Positions 60,441 to 64,000 of a stretch of DNA of 64,000 nt are shown here, in pieces. The position numbers and the translations under genes were made by a program. The notes under the pieces are model-generated. The model was not told the origin of the DNA. It saw only the letters and a list, made by a program, of their open reading frames with translations, and made no database searches. This DNA comes from Hamadaea sp013361475 (GTDB lineage: Bacteria; Actinomycetota; Actinomycetes; Mycobacteriales; Micromonosporaceae). Each line of letters opens with the position of its first letter. The stretch's first letter is position 1. The stretch is taken from assembly GCF_040654195.1 (NCBI RefSeq), contig NZ_JBFAHM010000003.1, positions 248,001-312,000 of the forward strand, given 5' to 3'.

Positions 60441-61388
60441 GTGAGCGCTGGTGGAGGCACCAAAGCGGTCGTGGCGGCACTGGCCGCCAACTTGGGCATC
60501 GCGACCACGAAGTTCATCGCGGCGGCCTTGAGCGGGTCGTCGTCGATGCTGGCGGAGGCGATCCACTCGGTCGCCGACTCCGGCAACCAGGTGCTGCTGT
60601 TGTTCGGCGGGAAGCGCGCCCAGCGCGCGGCGACGCCGCAGCACCCGTTCGGGTACGGGCGGGAGCGCTACATCTACAGCTTCATCGTCTCGATCGTGCT
60701 CTTCAGCGTCGGTGGCCTGTTCGCGTTGTACGAGGCGTACCACAAGTGGCACGACCCGCACCCCATCACGTCGTGGGCGTGGCTGCCGGTCGCCGTCCTG
60801 GTGGTCTCGATCGTCCTGGAGAGCATGTCGTTCCGGACCGCCATCAAGGAGTCCAACCTCATCCGGGGCAAGGTCGGCTGGGTGCAGTTCATCCGCCGGG
60901 CCAAGGCGCCGGAGCTGCCGGTGGTCCTCCTCGAGGACCTGGGCGCGCTGATCGGTCTGGTCTTTGCCCTCTTCGGCGTCTCGATGACGCTGCTGACCGA
61001 CGACGGTCGCTGGGATGCGGCCGGCACGGCGATGATCGGCGTACTGCTGGTGGCGATCGCGGTGGTGCTCGCCGTGGAGACCAAGAGCCTGCTGCTCGGC
61101 GAGTCCGCGACGGACACCGACGTCGCCGCCATCGAGCGGGCCATCCTCGCCGGCGACGAGGCCGAGCGGATCATCCACATGCGTACGCTGCACCTCGGGC
61201 CCGAGGAGCTGCTGGTCGCCGCGAAGATCGCCATCCGGCACGAGGACTCGGCCGACCACATCGCGCACGGCATCGACGCCATCGAGCAGCGCATTCGCGA
61301 CGCGGTGCCGATCGCCCGGGTCATCTATCTGGAGCCGGACATCTACGAGGCGGGCCGCCAGCCGAAGCAGGCCGTCGAGGAACACTGA
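60441..61388 (+). CDS. Cation diffusion facilitator family transporter
   Basis: This 315-residue membrane protein exports divalent metal (zinc, iron, manganese or cobalt) in exchange for protons. The N-terminal helices include ALAANLGIATTKFIAAALSG and SSSMLAEAIHSVADSGNQVLLL, where the H-x3-D pair forms part of the transport site (HSVAD). The third and fifth helices follow, and the C-terminal cytoplasmic domain is seen in THMRTLHLGPEELLVAAKIAI-like sequence. The metal cannot be deduced. It sits between the SIS gene and manA. Confidence 0.92.
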   Translation: MSAGGGTKAVVAALAANLGIATTKFIAAALSGSSSMLAEAIHSVADSGNQVLLLFGGKRAQRAATPQHPFGYGRERYIYSFIVSIVLFSVGGLFALYEAYHKWHDPHPITSWAWLPVAVLVVSIVLESMSFRTAIKESNLIRGKVGWVQFIRRAKAPELPVVLLEDLGALIGLVFALFGVSMTLLTDDGRWDAAGTAMIGVLLVAIAVVLAVETKSLLLGESATDTDVAAIERAILAGDEAERIIHMRTLHLGPEELLVAAKIAIRHEDSADHIAHGIDAIEQRIRDAVPIARVIYLEPDIYEAGRQPKQAVEEH

Positions 61389-61431
61389 AAAGCACAGCCG
61401 AGCACCGAGAAGCACAGAGGAAGTCCTGAGC

Positions 61432-62562
61432 ATGCGTCCCCTCGCCAGCCCGATCCAGCCCTACGCCTGGGGTTCGCGGACCGCCCTCGCCGAGTTGCAG
61501 GGCCGGTCCGCGCCCAGCGCCGGTCCGGAGGCCGAGCTGTGGGTCGGGGCGCATCCCAGCGCCCCGGCTCGACTGCCCGACGGTCGCGGGCTGGACGAGG
61601 CGATCGCCGCCGATCCGCGGCCGACGCTCGGCCCGGCCCTGGACCGGTTCGGCCCACGCCTGCCGTACCTGCTCAAGGTGCTCGCCGCCGAGCAGCCGCT
61701 GTCCTTGCAGGCTCACCCGGACCTGCCGACCGCGCAGGCGGCGTTCGCGGCCGGGCATCCGAGCTATGTGGACGCCAATCACAAGCCCGAGCTGCTGGTC
61801 GCGGTCACCGAGTTCGACGCGCTGTGCGGCTTCCAGCCGGCCTCCGTGGGCGCCTCACGGCTCGCCGGTCTCCAGGTCGCCAAGCTCGACCAAGTGGTAC
61901 GCACATTGGCGGCCGGTGAGCTCCGGTCAGCGGTCGAGCAGGTGCTCACCTGGCCGGAGCCGGATCGGGCCGGGCTGGTGGCCGACGTCGTCGCCGCCGC
62001 CGGAGAACACCCCGAGTACGCGGTCGCCCGGCGGCTGGCCGCCTACTACCCGGGTGACGTCGGCGTGGTGGTCGCGTTGCTGCTGAACTTCGTCACGCTG
62101 CAGCCGGGCGAGGGTATCTGGATGCCCGCCGGCAACCTTCACGCGTACCTGCGGGGGACCGGCGTCGAGATCATGGCGGCCAGCGACAACGTCCTGCGGG
62201 GCGGTCTCACGCCCAAGCCCGTCGACGTGCCGGAACTGTTGCGGGTGCTCGTCTTCGAGCCGCTGCCCGACCCAGTGCTGCGTCCCGTACGGCTGGCCGA
62301 GGGCGAAGGGTGGTCGGTCGACACGTGGCCGGTTCCGATCGAGGACTTCGCGCTGCGCCGGGTCACCTTGGCCGGGGAAGCGGTGCGCCTCGACCCGGTC
62401 GGCCCGCGTACCCTTCTGTGCCTGCGTGGCGAGGTCGTGGCCGCGGACCGGGAGGGCAGCGTGGACCTGAAGCCCGGGTACGCCGCCTTCGGCAACGCCG
62501 GCGCCGGCCAGCTGGAGCTGGCCGGCGCCGGAGAGGTTTTCCTGGCTGAGGTTTCTCAGTGA
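61432..62562 (+). CDS. manA: Mannose-6-phosphate isomerase (class I)
   Basis: ManA converts fructose 6-phosphate to mannose 6-phosphate, the entry to GDP-mannose. The 376-residue cupin protein has PIQPYAWGSRTALAELQG, AELWVGAHPSAPA, the zinc-site motif PLSLQAHPDLPTAQ near residue 90 and NHKPELLVAVTEFDALCGF near 120. EGIWMPAGNLHAYLRGTGVE with the third histidine region lies near 225, and MAASDNVLRGGLTPK follows. Length is normal. It converges on ahcY with only 7 bases between stops. Confidence 0.95.
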   Translation: MRPLASPIQPYAWGSRTALAELQGRSAPSAGPEAELWVGAHPSAPARLPDGRGLDEAIAADPRPTLGPALDRFGPRLPYLLKVLAAEQPLSLQAHPDLPTAQAAFAAGHPSYVDANHKPELLVAVTEFDALCGFQPASVGASRLAGLQVAKLDQVVRTLAAGELRSAVEQVLTWPEPDRAGLVADVVAAAGEHPEYAVARRLAAYYPGDVGVVVALLLNFVTLQPGEGIWMPAGNLHAYLRGTGVEIMAASDNVLRGGLTPKPVDVPELLRVLVFEPLPDPVLRPVRLAEGEGWSVDTWPVPIEDFALRRVTLAGEAVRLDPVGPRTLLCLRGEVVAADREGSVDLKPGYAAFGNAGAGQLELAGAGEVFLAEVSQ

Positions 62563-62569
62563 CGGTTTC

Positions 62570-64000
<1,431 letters not shown>

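Overview
The window is chromosomal DNA of a high-GC actinomycete. Coding regions have strongly G/C-ending codons. WhiB and Trm112/SIS/manB/manA genes sit in an order close to that known from mycobacteria, there is a complete-looking coenzyme F420 set, and many genes start directly behind a TANNNT hexamer. A Micromonosporaceae-like host is my best guess from overall character; nothing in the window proves the family.

Left part (1-40 kb). An ECF42-type sigma factor operon (99-2328) is followed by a scarred accessory patch. The patch holds a frameshifted, truncated DUF234-type ATPase (2447-3539), a displaced 5' piece of a DUF255 thioredoxin-domain gene (3539-3685), and a 2.2-kb AT-richer insert (3686-5874). 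The insert carries a nucleotidyltransferase plus DUF262 pair and supplies a foreign 5' end to the intact DUF255 gene (5716-7725). Then come a fusion protein (degenerate AsnB-like plus CofE-like domains), purK-purE, a thioesterase, membrane proteins, VOC proteins with a TetR regulator, a secreted GH11-CBM2 xylanase, an acyl-CoA dehydrogenase, a UDP-glucose dehydrogenase, a giant zinc-ribbon membrane protein and acetoacetyl-CoA synthetase. From 29.5 kb the conserved block begins: TIGR03089 protein, glycosyltransferase, GDP-mannose pyrophosphorylase, cofE-cofD divergent from fbiC, whiB, DUF3499 and a metallopeptidase-family protein.

Polyamine block (40.2-57.4 kb). An aminotransferase, two FAD oxidoreductases, an AsnC-type regulator, two aminobutyraldehyde-type dehydrogenases, PotDABC import, a saccharopine-dehydrogenase-like protein, GABA aminotransferase and a third aldehyde dehydrogenase together suggest import of putrescine/spermidine and conversion through GABA to succinate. 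The block separates genes that are neighbours in mycobacteria.

Right end (57.5-64 kb). Phosphomannomutase, a Trm112 protein, a SIS-domain protein, a cation diffusion facilitator, mannose-6-phosphate isomerase and the start-less end of adenosylhomocysteinase resume the conserved block.

The intergenic spaces hold an unusual number of long palindromes. One sequence family (CGCTGGATCAGGGTT...AACCCTGATCCAGCG) has six copies plus a relative. A second set of individually unique stems of up to 26 bp has GATC at or near the outer ends. I see no tRNA, rRNA, CRISPR array, transposase or integrase.
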